The notes under the pieces are model-generated. The model saw only the letters and a program-made list of their open reading frames with translations. It ran no database searches and was not told where the DNA came from. Positions 24,011-35,560 of a stretch of 64,000 nucleotides of DNA are shown here, piece after piece. Positions within the stretch are counted from its first letter, which is position 1. Each line of letters opens with the position of its first letter. The position numbers and the translations under genes are program-made. This stretch comes from Cymbidium sinense (Eukaryota > Streptophyta > Magnoliopsida > Asparagales > Orchidaceae), in the NCBI GenBank assembly GCA_021442155.1, contig CM038214.1, forward strand, positions 56,018,514 through 56,082,513, written 5' to 3'.

Positions 24011-24545
24011 GACCCAATTGATGTTATGGATGCTTAGAGTAATGGTTAACTCTAGACAGGAAATCAGAACCATATATTCGGCTTCGTTATTGGTTCAAGG
24101 ATTGGAGAGATGATATGAGAATCTCATCACATCATGGTTAAGTGTTAAGAGAACTATTCCTACCCCTGCCTTTCCTGGAATAGAAGATTGTGTTTCTTCT
24201 CCTCTTTGAGAGAAACCCACACCATCAAAGTACATCTCCTAGCGGTGCATGCTAGTATCCCCTAAGATCATGATTTTTTCATCGGGTAGATCATTACTAA
24301 GCGGAGAGTCAGGAGGAAGTGGGTGTGCTACTAAGAAATCCATTAGTGCTTGTCCTTTCACCTCATAGAGTGGTAGGAAGGTAATGTCAAATTGCGAGAG
24401 GATCATTGACCGTCATGCCAACCATCTAGATAGTTTCAACTGTGTCATGAGATACTATAGTGGATTGATTCTAGAGATCAAGTTAACCTTATGAGAAGCA
24501 TGTAATGATGTAGCCTTTGGGATGCAAAGATTAAAGCTAACTCAT
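24011..24545 (-). pseudogene. Gypsy RNase H fragment, inverted
   Basis: Minus-strand homologue of 5,410-5,950. It contains, in order, LQ-L-YCS-like linker traces, the KGQALMDFL-type linker, the MYFDG block (readable near 24,230-24,245), the SYHLSNP-like stretch, the acidic NNEAEYMVLI block and the LTITLSIHN end. It is cut after SIHNIN and runs straight into the GGTCAA repeat, so the downstream pol was lost by deletion or recombination. Confidence 0.75.
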
Positions 24546-25050
24546 GACGACTAATAAAGCGGTGTAGTTAAATAGGGTTGGTTAAATGGGTTTATTTTTT
24601 TATTCAGTTTAGTTTTTTAATTGAGAAATTAGATTATGCAGCATTCTTATTTTTGGATAAATTAAATGGGTTTAGGGTTTAGGGGTAAGTTTAATCAAGT
24701 GAAAGAAATTAGATCAAGTAAATAAACAAAAAAATAATCTTAGTTCTTAGTTTTATCCTTGGAGCCTGATACAATATTTTACATTATATGCAGTTAGAAT
24801 TATCTTAAAGGTTTATATGAGTTCATTATCATGAATTTATTTTCTCACAATTTAATATATTATTTTTATTTAATATAATTATTAATAATAAGATAAATAT
24901 ATAATATTTATCTAATTAAGATTCCATTCGATACATTTGAAAATTTTATATGCTTCATACATAGCATTTAAATTGTAAAAATAATTAATTATGATTATTA
25001 AGTGTAACTAGTTTATATATTTAATATAATTAAAAATTTTAATTTAATTT
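24546..25050. other. Non-coding stretch between the rearranged island and satellite block 2
   Basis: It begins with two short TTAAATGGGTTTA words and one TTTAGGGTTTAGGGG piece (about 24,668), then a plain AT-rich stretch up to 25,050. No gene is recognisable. Confidence 0.4.
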
Positions 25051-27002
25051 AAAAGTTTATTTTTTAGGTTTAGGTTTAGGTTTTTATTTTATTTTTTTTA
25101 GGTTTAGGTTATTATTTTATTTTTTTAGGTTAAGGTTTTAATTTTATTTTTTTAGGTTTAGGTTTTATGGATTTATTTAAGGTTTAACTTTAGGTTTTAT
25201 TTTTTAGTTTATTTTATTTTATTTAGGGTTTAGGTTTAGTTTAGGTTTTATTTATTTTAGTTTAGTTTATTTTAGTTTTGGTTTAGGTTTATTTTAGTTT
25301 TATTTTAGGGTTATGTTTTTTAGTTTAGGATTGAGGTTTTATTTTTTATTTATTTTTATCTTTATTTTTTAGGTTTAAATTTTTATTTAGTTTTTATTTT
25401 ATTTTATTTTAGGTTTAATTTTTTAGGTTTTATTTTTATTTTATTTAAGTTTTTTATTTTTTTACTTTAGTTTGGGTTTTTATTTATTTATATTTAGTTT
25501 GGTTTTTATTTTTTATTTTATTTTCTTTTAAGTTTAGGTTTTAGTTTAGGTTTTTATTTTAATTTTTTTTAAATTTATTTTGGTTTAGGTTTATTTATTT
25601 ATTTTATTTTTAGGCTTTATTTAGTTTAGGTTTAGGTTTTTAGCTTTTTAGGGTTTAAGGTTTAGGGTTAGTTGAGGGTTTAAGATTTAGGGTTTAGGGT
25701 TTAGGGTTAAGGATTGAGGGTTTAGATTTTAGGGTTTAGGGCTTAGGGTTTAAAGTTTTAGGGTTTAGGGTTTAAAGTTTTTATAGTTTAGAGTTTAAAG
25801 TTTAGGTTTTAGATCTAGGGTTGAGGTTTTAGTTTAGGGTTTAGGGTTTTTAGTTTTTTTTTTAACTGAGAACAAATTCAGATTCAACATTTCTTCTTTT
25901 TGATTTCATCAACCAAGTAACACACCAAGTTTTCTAAGACACAAACGATGACATAGATAAAAAATGAGCATGCACAGAGCAAATCAAAAACCCTAGATAA
26001 CTAGAACCATCTTTATTGTAAATACAGTTCTATAAGTAGTAGATTATATCACCCACTCTTCAGTTTCTCTAGTTCCCATTAGAACCACCCTCTCCTCTCG
26101 AGTAGCGAGATCCACCATCATATCCTCGATCTCTCCCTCTACCTCCACCATGGATGTAACCTCCGTCGCTCCTCCTGCCTCCATAACCACCACCACCTCC
26201 ATATCCACTAGCACCTCCATATCCCCACCACCACTGTGATAACCATCGCCTCTGCCTTCGCCTCCATTGCTAGATCTAGACTTTGCCTGGTTGATGGTGA
26301 TGTTCCTGCCATCAAGGTTCTGCGCATTCTTAGGGTTTAGGTATATTAGGTTTTAGGGTTTAGGTTTATTTTTTAATTTATTTAGTTACTTTAGGTTTAA
26401 GTTTAGGGTTTGGGGTTTACGGTTTGGGTTTAGGGTTTAGGTTTTAAGGCTTTGGGTTTTAGGGTTTATATTTTTATGGCTTAGTGTTTAGGGTTTAGAG
26501 TTAGGGTTTAAGGTTTAGGGTTTTAGGGTTTAGGGTTTTAGGGTTTAGGGTTTAGGGTTAGGGTTTAGGATTTACGGTTTAGGGGTTATGGTTTAGTGTT
26601 TAGGCTTTAGGATTTAAGGTTTTGAGGGTTTAGGGTTTAGGGTTAGGTTTAGGATTCAGAGTTTAAGATTTAAGGTATAGGATTTAGGGTTTATGGTTTA
26701 GGGTTTAGGCTTTTTTAAAAAAAAATTAAGTAAACCAGTAGGTTTAAGTTCTTCTTTAGGTTCTTTTTAGTTTATGTTAGGTTTATTTTTAGTTTATTTT
26801 ATTTTATTTAATCTAGTTTAGTTTATTTTAGGTTTAGGTTTAGGTTTTATTTATTTTAGTTTAGTTTACTTTAATTTAGGTTTATGTTTAATTTATTTTA
26901 AGTTTAGGTTTTTTTTAGTTTAGGGTTTAGGTTTTATTTTTTATTTATTTTTCAGTTAATTTTTTAGGTTTATGTTTTTATTTAGTTTTTATTCTATTTA
27001 GG
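25050..27002 (+). repeat. Telomere-derived higher-order satellite, block 2
   Basis: It starts in mid-unit, continues through a TTTAGGG-like block (25,640-25,850), GR-RBP copy 5 and a second TTTAGGG block (26,330-26,705), then opens a new unit at the AAATTAAGTAAACCAGTAGG anchor (about 26,715), shortened internally. It is cut at about 27,002 where retroelement gag sequence starts. Confidence 0.85.
25852..26329 (-). pseudogene. GR-RBP 3' fragment, copy 5 (best preserved)
   Basis: On the minus strand, from 26,329, the frame reads NAQNLDGRNITINQAKSRSS, the RNP2-distal end of an RRM, then a glycine-rich region. One base deletion after HSGGG shifts the frame; in the shifted frame the tail continues GYGGASGYGGGGGYGGRRSD, later GRDRGYDGGSRYSRGEGG and SNGN, ending at TAG 26,069-26,071. 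About 200 bp of 3'UTR and an A-run (T-run on + at 25,855) follow. The structure is that of a plant glycine-rich RNA-binding protein lacking its first RRM half. It is not an expressed gene in this form: no start codon or promoter is present. Confidence 0.85.
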
Positions 27003-28330
27003 ATTTTGTGCTACCATCCTTCAAGATCTTTGATGCCAGTGGGAGCCCAAAATAACACATTGCACACTTTAGAGTTGGCTATTTCAACACCAGTGGTAGC
27101 AACGCACTCCTCTTTTGCCTTTTCATCAACAGTCTGTCAGGTGTTGCATTTGATTAGTACGCCGAACTACCCAATGATTTGATGAAGACTTTTATTGAGT
27201 TCAAGCACCTATATATCAAGAGGCTTGCTGGAGCTCAGCAGAGGGTGACTGTAGGCGACCTCATTGTAGAGAAATAGAAACTGAGTGAGTCCCTTGTTGA
27301 TTATATTCTCAAGTGGTGCAACCTGAGCATGAAATGCGACCACAGCAGTCCGAACAACATGCCATTGAGATTCTTCTCAAGAATATCCATGGCCCGATCG
27401 CCTTCATGCTTAAGGGCTTTACCATCAAAACATTTAAAAGATTAATCAACAAGGTGGCTAGCCTACAAGAGGAAGCCAAACATTGCTTTCCCACCAATCA
27501 TCCCCATAAGGTGTTTGAGAAGAAGCTAGAGACATTTGCATCAGTGGATAGAAGGAAGTAGCCCTCCAGGGTTCATTATGAGAGACTACGAGCTCATCAG
27601 CCTCCTTTGCCACCTCCTCTTCCACCATCTCGGCCATCATACCTGCCACCATAGCTATCAAAATGACCATTTCCATCACCTCAGTAGCTTACCCCATAGT
27701 AGTATTCATATCCATCCCCAGGCATCTACTTTCCACCAACACTTACCGACAGATTGAATAAGCCATATTCATTAAAGAGGGAGGTAGTTAGAAAAATCTT
27801 TAAGAATCTCTTAAAGAAACCTATCTTTTGGTTGCAAAAGTCTAAGAGGTTAGAGGAAGTGGCAAGAGCGATGATCGCAGCTATTTCCCCTACCACCGCA
27901 TGTTAGGCCATGTCATAGAGTATTGTCACTTTTAAGGACTAGCTTGAGCGCAACTACAAGTTGAGAGCCATAGTTATCCATAAGGAATATTTATTTGAAC
28001 AACCATCCAGTTCTATTAGAGTAATCTTTGTAGATACTTGGGGATACTTGCGATCCTCTTAAGACCAAAGAAGGTTAGGATATCTCCCTATCCCAAATCT
28101 CTAAGAAGATCATTTCTAAGATCAAGAAGCTTTCCTTGTAGGTGCCTGAAGTAGCTCAAACCTCCAAAACAAGGAAGGTTTGCTAGTTACAAAGGACAAC
28201 TAGGGGATGGTGATAACCCAGCAGTAGTAGTAGCTCACCATACTTGGCCAAGATAGTCCAAGAGATAGCCACCGCCCAGTCCAATACTCTCCACCGCTAT
28301 AGCTACCTCTCTCGATAGATCCTCTTCTAC
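27003..28330 (+). pseudogene. Gypsy gag with degenerate zinc-finger-like motif
   Basis: In the frames near 27,150-27,420 there is the characteristic gag stretch with WYAELPNDSI, FIEFKHLYIKRLAGAQQR and SLVDYILKWCN, resembling the plant retrotransposon gag fold. A Pro/His-rich linker follows near 27,590-27,700, then a segment YHRMLGHVIEYCHF near 27,885-27,935 that corresponds to the HHCC-like zinc motif with its first Cys changed to Phe. Gag would package element RNA. Several stops and frameshifts are present. Confidence 0.75.
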
Positions 28331-28639
28331 CAGGAGCATTGTATATGTGGATGAGGCCAATAAATCCTAACTATGCTTACTTTACTTGATTTCTATCATG
28401 TACCTCCACCCAAAAAAGAAATTAATGAAGAAAGTTGATTCTACTTATATATTGTCTACTGATGCTCTTGATTTTATTCCTATTGAAAGCTCTCAAGTAT
28501 AAATAAAAAAATAATAGCTCTAGTAGATTGATCTTTACTTTTGATTGAGTCAAACTATCCTTCTCTAAATCAATCGTTTCTTGAGATTCAACGACTGGGA
28601 ATTGAGGATTTCATAGAGAAGTGTTCGAGAAGAAGGTAG

Positions 28640-29080
28640 AACTTTCCACAAGCTCATCATTCCAAGAAGTCATTGAAGTGAACACAAAGGGAAAAGTTCT
28701 ACCTCCTAACCCTTCGTGATAAGGATAAGCAAGTCATTGGTTCTAGTGAGCATATACCCCCTCCATAGGATGCTCCACCCATGGATATGCTTATGGAGGA
28801 CCAAGCCAGAGTTGATTATAATGTCCTAGCTCACATTAGAAAGTTTCCAACTAAGTTAAGCATATACGAGTCCCTTGTCTTATCTAAAGAGATGAGGGAA
28901 TGTCTAATCAAGGGCTTACTTGATCTAGATATGCTTACCAAATCGACCACTAAAGAGGAGGCATGCCACCAAGGACATCTTAAGGCATTTAGTGATCAAG
29001 ACTTACTCCTGTGGATGACGAGCACAACGCCTCTTAACATTATAGCTGATACAAGAACAAGCTTATCTAGGCTCTGACCT
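28640..29080 (+). pseudogene. Gag-pol junction / pre-protease segment of the gypsy element
   Basis: A 98-residue open stretch (28,781-29,077) carries YNVLAHIRKFPTKLSIYESL, a block usually found between gag and protease in this plant gypsy branch, followed by a charged region. The active-site DSG/DTG of the protease is not seen before the open frame stops. It continues out of frame for a short distance and then ends in non-coding DNA. Confidence 0.6.
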
Positions 29081-29216
29081 GTTTCAAAGTCAAACATTAT
29101 GAGTCTAAGAACCATTGCCTACTTGAGGATTGACATATCCAAAACTCCAAAAAAGAAATGATGATGTTGAGAGGATCAATTAACTAGAGGAGAGGGCCTT
29201 GTGCTATTTATTTTAG

Positions 29217-29233
29217 ATGGGGAGGGGGGGGGG
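29217..29233 (+). other. Polypurine tract with ten G
   Basis: GATGGGGAG followed by ten G lies exactly between the last coding trace and the LTR-like sequence, where an LTR retrotransposon polypurine tract primes plus-strand synthesis. The inverted relative has the equivalent GAATGGGGGTT just outside its LTR (about 23,255 on +). Confidence 0.7.
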
Positions 29234-30345
29234 TACTTTTTGAGGTGATCAGGTATAACATTGAGGTTTGATGTACTATCTCAAAAATAGAGGCATCACC
29301 CTACAATGTACCTAATAACATAATAAGCACTCCTAAGGCATGATGGGTTTATGAATGTATCAGAGTTTTTTCCCCTACTTTACATGGATGAATAAAGCAG
29401 GGTTTATATTAAACTAGGTTCTTAAGTTCATTATGGAGGTAAGCCTCCATAGTTAATTACATCTTAGGAAATGAAATTTCTTAAGAATACTCTCGATTAA
29501 AGTAGACAATTAGCATCTCTAAAAGTTTCAAGGTTAGACTATCAAAGGATTGGTTGTATTTAGAAAATCAATTAGAAAAGTTCAAGGAGAAGACTTATTT
29601 TTGGAATCCAAATGAAATAAGTAAGAAATGCTCATGATACTTGGAAGCCTAGTGAGCATTCCAATCTATCCTAAGGTTGGGCTTTAAAATTTTGAAGTTG
29701 AGAAGATTTATATGTTTTGAGTTGAAATTTAATTTGATTACTAGGGCTTATAATCCACCAACACAAAGTTATGGGAATGCGTAAGAGGTGAGAATTTATG
29801 CTTGAAGCCCAAAGGAAATAGCTACCATAGATCCTATATCTAGGGAGCTTTAGTACAAGCTAAACCATGACCTAAATCTAAGCAACAGGTGAACATATGG
29901 GTTTACCTCCTCAAGAGAGAATAAATTATCCAACTTTTGAACATATAATTGCTTGGAGTGGCCACCAACTAACTCCTCCTATGTTTTTAAAATCATGTAG
30001 TCTAGTCTTATGAATTACAAGATAGCTAGAGTAGTTATTTAATTAAAAAGAGACTGAGGTCCAAAACACACTCCCTAAGAGAAGAGAGCATGAGTGGTAT
30101 GAGCATATAACTTAATCTATAGATGCAAAATCTTTTCAAATTTTATTTCATTTTGGACACATCATTTTGATAGAGGCTTTATAATTTCTGATGCCTAAAT
30201 GCATGATGAAATAGGTTATCAGTCAAATTAGCTAGAAGAAGGTGTTCTCCACCATAAGGGATGCACTCACAGGTCAAGCATTTTTCTCATGCAAGGATGG
30301 AGATCCTTCATGTTCAAGAGAGAAAGAATATGCATGCATGATGTG
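29234..30345 (+). mobile_element. LTR-like sequence, forward copy
   Basis: About 1.1 kb from the polypurine tract to the satellite border. Its first 550 bases match the inverted sequence at 22,560-23,240. The right border lies near TGCATGCATGATG at about 30,340, after which the satellite starts at the beginning of a unit. I see no perfect TG...CA terminal pair and no clear target duplication. Confidence 0.6.
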
Positions 30346-33300
30346 TTTAGGTTAATTTAGTTTAATTTGTTTATTTTTAAATTATTTTAGTTTATTTTAT
30401 TTATGATTTTTATTTAGTTTAGTTTATTTATTTTAGGCTTATTTATTTTAGTTCCTTTTATAGGTATAGGTTTAGGTTTATGCTTATTTTTTAGTTTATT
30501 TTTATATTTATTTTATTTTTTATGTTTAGGTTTTATTTTTTATTTTTAGGTTTATGTTTAGTTTTTTGTTTTATTATTTTAGGTTTAAATTTTAAGTTTT
30601 TATTTTATGTTTACTTTTAGGATTTATTTTTAGTTTAGGTTTAGGTTTCTTTTCAATTTATTTTATTTTATTTAGTTTAGGTTTAAGTTTAGGTTTAGGT
30701 TAGGGTTTAGGGTTTACAAGTTAGGGTTTAGGGTTTAGGGTTTTAAGGTTTAGGATTTAGGGCTTAGGGTTATAGGTTTAGGGTTGTAGAATTAAGGTTA
30801 GTTTTAGGTTTTAGGGTTTTGGGTTGTAGGTTTAGGGTTTATGGTTTTTTTTTAAAAATATTAAGTTAACTGGTAGGTTTAAGTTCATTTAGTTTTTTTA
30901 GTTTATTTTTTATTTATTTATTTCATTTTATTTTATTTTTTTATTTTTACTTAGGTTTATTATTTATTTTTATTTATTTTAGTTCATTTATTTAGGCTTA
31001 TTCAATTTTTATTAGGTTTTTTATTTTAGTTTATTTTTTAAGTTTAGGTTTATTTTTTAGTTGAGTTTTATATTTATTTTATTTTTTGGTTTAGGTTTTA
31101 TTTTTTTATTTTTAAGTTTAGGTTTTTATTTTATTTTTTTAGATTTAAGTTTTAAGGCCTTTCTTTCAGGTTTATTTTTAGGTTTTATTTTTTAGTTTAG
31201 GTTTAGGTTTATCTTTAGTTTATTTTATTTTATTTAGTTTAGTTTAAGTTTAGGTTTATGTTTTATTAATTATAGTTTAGTTTACGTTAGTTTAGGTTTA
31301 GGTTTACTTTATTTTGTTTATTTTTTTATTTTAAATTTAGGTTTTTTTAAGTTTTTGGTTTGGGTTTTATTATTTATTTTTAGGTTTATTTTTTATGTTT
31401 AGGTTTTTATTTAGTTTTTATTTTATTTTATTTTAGGTTTATTTTTTTATGTTTAGTTTTTATTTTATTTTGGTTTTTATTCTTGGTTTTATTTTATTTT
31501 TTAGTTTAGTTTAGGTTTTTATTTATTTTATTTTTATTTTTATTTTATTTTTAAATTTAGGTTTAGGTTTTGGTTTAATTTTTTTTTATTTTATTTATTT
31601 TAATTTATTTAAGTTTCAATTTATTTATTTTTTATAAGTTTATTTAGTAGGTTTAAGTTTTGTAGGTTTAGGTTGTTTAGGGTGGTCAGGGTTTTGGTGG
31701 TTTGGATCTGGGCTGATCAGGATTTAGGGTCAGCTCATGGTCTTTAGAGTCAGCTTTAGTGGTTTAGGGTTTGAGGGTTTAGGTGGGGGTTTAGGGTAGG
31801 GAAGCTTAGTTTTAGGTTAATTTAGGGTTTAGGATCATTGGTTAGGGATGGTCAGGGCCAGTCAGAGTTGATTTAGTTTAACGTTTAGGTTTAGGGCATA
31901 GGGTTTAGGTTTGCCTTTTTGGTTTAGGGTTTATGGCCTAGAGTGGTTAAAGTTATGAGCAGGGTAGGGTTATTTTAGGGTTTAGGGTTTAGGATTTTTT
32001 TAAAACCAAGCAAACCCAGCAGGTAGGTTTATTTAGTTTATTAAGTTTATTTTTTTATTTTAGTATAATTTATTTTAATTTAGGTTTATTTTATATTTTT
32101 TGATTATTTTATTTATTTTAGTTTAGGTTTTTCATTTTACTTTACTTTTTAGGATTAGGTTTAGCTTTATGCTTATTTTTTTAGTTTAGTTTTATTTTTA
32201 TTTTATTTTTTAGGTTTAGGTTTTAATTTTTATTTAGATTTAAGTTTAAGTTTTTATTTTATTTTATTTTATTTAGATTTGGTTTTAGGCTTAGTTTATT
32301 ATTAGGTTTTGGTTTTATTTATTTTAGTTTAGTTCATTTTTGTTTAGGTTAAGGTTTATTTTACTTTGTTTATTCTAGGTTTAGGTTTTATTTTTTTTGT
32401 TTAAGGTTTAGGTTTTTTTTTTAATTTATTTTTTTGTTATATTTTTAGGTTTATTTTTTAGGTTTAGGTCTTTATTTAGTTTTTATTTTATTTTATCTTA
32501 GGTTTATTTTATTTTTATTTTACGTTTAGTTTTTTTATTTAGTTTTTTTAGTTTTAGATTTATTTTATTTTTTAGTTTAGTTTAGATTTTTATTTATTTT
32601 GTTTTAACTTAGTTTTATTTTTTATCTTATTTTATTTTTATGTTTAGTTTTAGGTTTGAGTTTAGGTTTTTAATTTATTTTATTTTTTATTTTATTTAGG
32701 TTTATGTTTTTTATTTAATTTATTTTTTAGGTTTTATAAGTTTAGGTATGTTGGGTTTAGGGTTTAGGGTTTAGGGCTAGGTTTGGGGTTTGGTTTAGAT
32801 TTAGGGTTGTAAGTTTAAGGGTTTAGGGTTTAGGGTTAAGGGTTGGGTTTTGGGTTTAGGGTTTAGTGGGGGTCCCATGGTTTAGGTGGGATGTAAGTTT
32901 AGGATCCGGTTTATGGTTTGGGCCATTTTTCCATTTTTTATTTTTTATTTTAAATTAAGTAAACCCTCAAAGGGGTTTAGGTTTATTTATTTATTTATTT
33001 TATTTTTTAGTTTAGGTTTTAATTTTATTTATTTACATATTTATTTTTATTTAGTTTTACTTTAGTTTTATTTTATTTTTTTAGGTTTAGGTTTTAAGTT
33101 TATTTTTAGGTTTTATTTTTTAGTTTAGATTTATGTTTAGTTTTAGTTTATTATATTTTATTAGGGTTTAGGTTTAAATTTAGGTTTTGTTTATAATAGG
33201 TTTACATTTAGGTTTTATTTGTTTTAGTTTTGTTTATTCTAGTTTAGGTTTTGGTTTGCTTTATTTTTATTTTAGGTTTGGGTTTTTTTTAGTTTTGGGT

Positions 33301-33466
33301 TCAGGTTTTATTTTTTTATTTAATTTTAGGTTATATTTTTATGTTTATTATTTAGGTTTAGGTTTTTATTAGGTTTTTATTTATTTATTTTTGTTTTATT
33401 TTCTTTTTATTTTAGGTTTAGTTTTTATTTTATTTTTATTTTAGGTTTAGTTCTTATTTTATTTAC
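30346..33466 (+). repeat. Telomere-derived higher-order satellite, block 3
   Basis: Anchors near 30,855, 32,005 and 32,950 give unit lengths of about 1.15 and 0.95 kb. Around 31,650-31,990 the telomere-like block contains more G and C than elsewhere (GGATCTGGGCTGATCAGG, GGTCAGGGCCAGTCAG), probably private divergence. No GR-RBP fragment is present in this block. The block is interrupted at 33,466 by the RTE LINE and resumes at 37,468. Confidence 0.85.
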
Positions 33467-33699
33467 AACAACAATAACAACAAGCCTTAATCCCACTAGG
33501 TGGGGTCGGCTACATGAATCCTTCGTCTTCATTGTGTCCTATTATGTGTCAAATTCTCATTTAATTCAAGTATACAAAGATCATTTTTATACATCTTAAC
33601 CAAGTCTTTTTAGGTCTACCTCTACCTTTCTTAACATAAGTAAATCTAATGCATCTACTTTGGTCATCGGATGTACACTTTATGTGGCAAACCATCTGG

Positions 33700-35560
33700 T
33701 TCTCCCTAATCTTATCTACCATGAGCTAAAGTTTTTTTAACATACTCATTTTATTCTATCTCTAAGGGTAAAGCCACTCATCCATGAGCATCCTCATCTT
33801 TTGTAATTAACTTAGTCTTATGTTTCTCTTTATTGGCCAACATTCTATTCCATAAGTCATTGCGGTCTTACCACCATCTTATAAAATTTTCCCTTAAGTT
33901 TAAGTGGAACTTTTCTATCACATAATAGGCCGATGCATTCCTCCACTTCAACCATCCAACTTAAATTCTACTAATAACATCTCCATCTATTTCACCATCA
34001 TTTTGAACAATAGAGCCTAAATATTAATCACTCACTATTATTAATGACTTGATCACCTAAAGTCAGACTATCACTAAAACTTCTACAACTAAATTTACAC
34101 TCCATATATTAGTTTTAGATCTACTTAAAGAAAACCTTTAGACTCTAAAGTTGACCTCCATAATTCAAGTTTATGTTGGACTCCTCTCTAGTCTTATCAA
34201 CAAGAAGAATGTCATCAGCAAAAAGCATACACCAAGGTACATCTTCTTGTAAATGCCTCGTAAGAACATCCATAACTAATGTTGATCCTTGATGTAATCC
34301 ATAAAGTAAAAAAGATAAGGGCTTAATGTTGATCCTGATGTAATCCATAAATAGGAAAATATTTTGTCAATCCTCATTACACAAGTAATAGCTCTAGTAT
34401 ACATATCCTTAATGACTTGAATATAACCAATATTAACTTCTTTTGTTCTAGAACTCTCCAAAGAACATCTCTTGAGACTTTATCATAAGCTTTCTAAATC
34501 AATAAATATCATATGTAGATCCTTCTTATTTCTATGCTTCTCCATCAAACCTCTTAACAAATGTATAGCATCCATAGTAGATCTACGGCATGAAACCAAA
34601 CTCCATTGTGAGAATCAGATCACATCATAACCTATGCTCAATTACTCTCTCCCATAATTTTAATGTATGGCACATTAACTTAATTCTCTATAATTTGTAC
34701 ACTTTGTGCATCACCTTTATTCTTAAATATAACCAACAAACTCTTTCTCCACTCATCTGCATCTTTTAGTCTTTAAAATAACATTAGATTTGTAAGCCAA
34801 GAAATTCCTTGATCTCCTAAACATTTCCACTTCTATTGGAATATTATTGGTCCTACTATTTTTCCACATTTCATTTTCTTTAAAGCTTCACTAACTTCAG
34901 ATTTACTAATCGATGATAAAATGAAATTATCTATTTTGTTTAGGGTATTAAGGTTGCTAAAATCAATCATACTTCGGTCCTTCATTAAAAAGTTTATTAA
35001 AATACCTCATCCACCTATTTTCAATATCTTTTCTAAGAAAAGCACTTTATTATTTTCATCCTAATACCCCTCACTTGAATTATGTCTTTACTTCTCCCAT
35101 CTCTTTGGTTGGTTAACTTATACATACATTCTTCTTTGGTATCTAATCATTGTATAAATCACTAAAAGCTAAATTTTTTTGCATCATATTTTGCTTTCTT
35201 AGAATCTCTCAGCCATTTTATATATTTCCCAATTCTTAGTTTTACATCTAAACTAAGTTTTATAACAATGCTTTATTTCTTATCTTTTCTTGCACACTTT
35301 GACTCCACCACCAACTATATTCTTATTAAAAGAAGCTTTTCCTTTGATTCGCCAAGCACATCTTTAGAAACTTGCTTAATTTCATTTGATATTTTTCCCA
35401 CATAATTAGCTTCCTTATGAACATCCCAAACTCTAATTTTGTAGCTTGCTCTAAAATATTTTATTTGTGTTCTTTCTGTCCCCATATAATTAGACAATAA
35501 TTTAGTTTATTTTTTCTCTTACAATCTTTCATCTTAAAATCTAAAACTAATAGTCGATGT
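33700..35560 (-). pseudogene. RTE reverse transcriptase, interrupted
   Basis: On the minus strand the RT active site reads WCMLFADDILLVDKTREE (about 34,235-34,185), with FADD intact, preceded by DVLTRHLQEDVP. Just upstream the substrate-binding block appears twice because of a 46-bp local duplication: ITSGSTLSPYLF and LHQGSTL. The C-terminal part includes KMRMLMDEWLYP-like traces near 33,770. Multiple stops and frameshifts prevent a continuous protein. It would copy the element RNA at the nicked target. Confidence 0.8.
34280..34372 (-). repeat. 46-bp local tandem duplication inside the RTE RT
   Basis: TTGATCCTTGATGTAATCCATAAA (34,281) recurs with one base missing at 34,327, so one short part of the RT substrate-binding region is present twice. 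Confidence 0.8.

Larger units (their letters stand above)
27003..30345 (+). mobile_element. Gag/protease-only Ty3/gypsy-type element with 3' LTR
   Basis: Coding traces for gag (27,003-28,330) and a protease-type segment (28,640-29,080) are followed, with no RT or integrase, by a purine-rich tract and LTR-like sequence. A 5' LTR is not visible at the left border, where gag directly abuts the satellite. The organisation could be a non-autonomous derivative or an autonomous element that lost pol. The LTR matches the inverted copy at 22,560-23,240. Confidence 0.7.

Noticed and set aside
27313..27757. Two separate small plus-strand genes with a His/Pro-rich product
   Set aside because: They are overlapping frames of the decayed gypsy gag and its Pro/His-rich linker.
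33467..33560. Possible conserved short host protein ending in a Leu run
   Set aside because: The Leu run is the translated TTG-type tail of the RTE LINE, a known source of false gene models.
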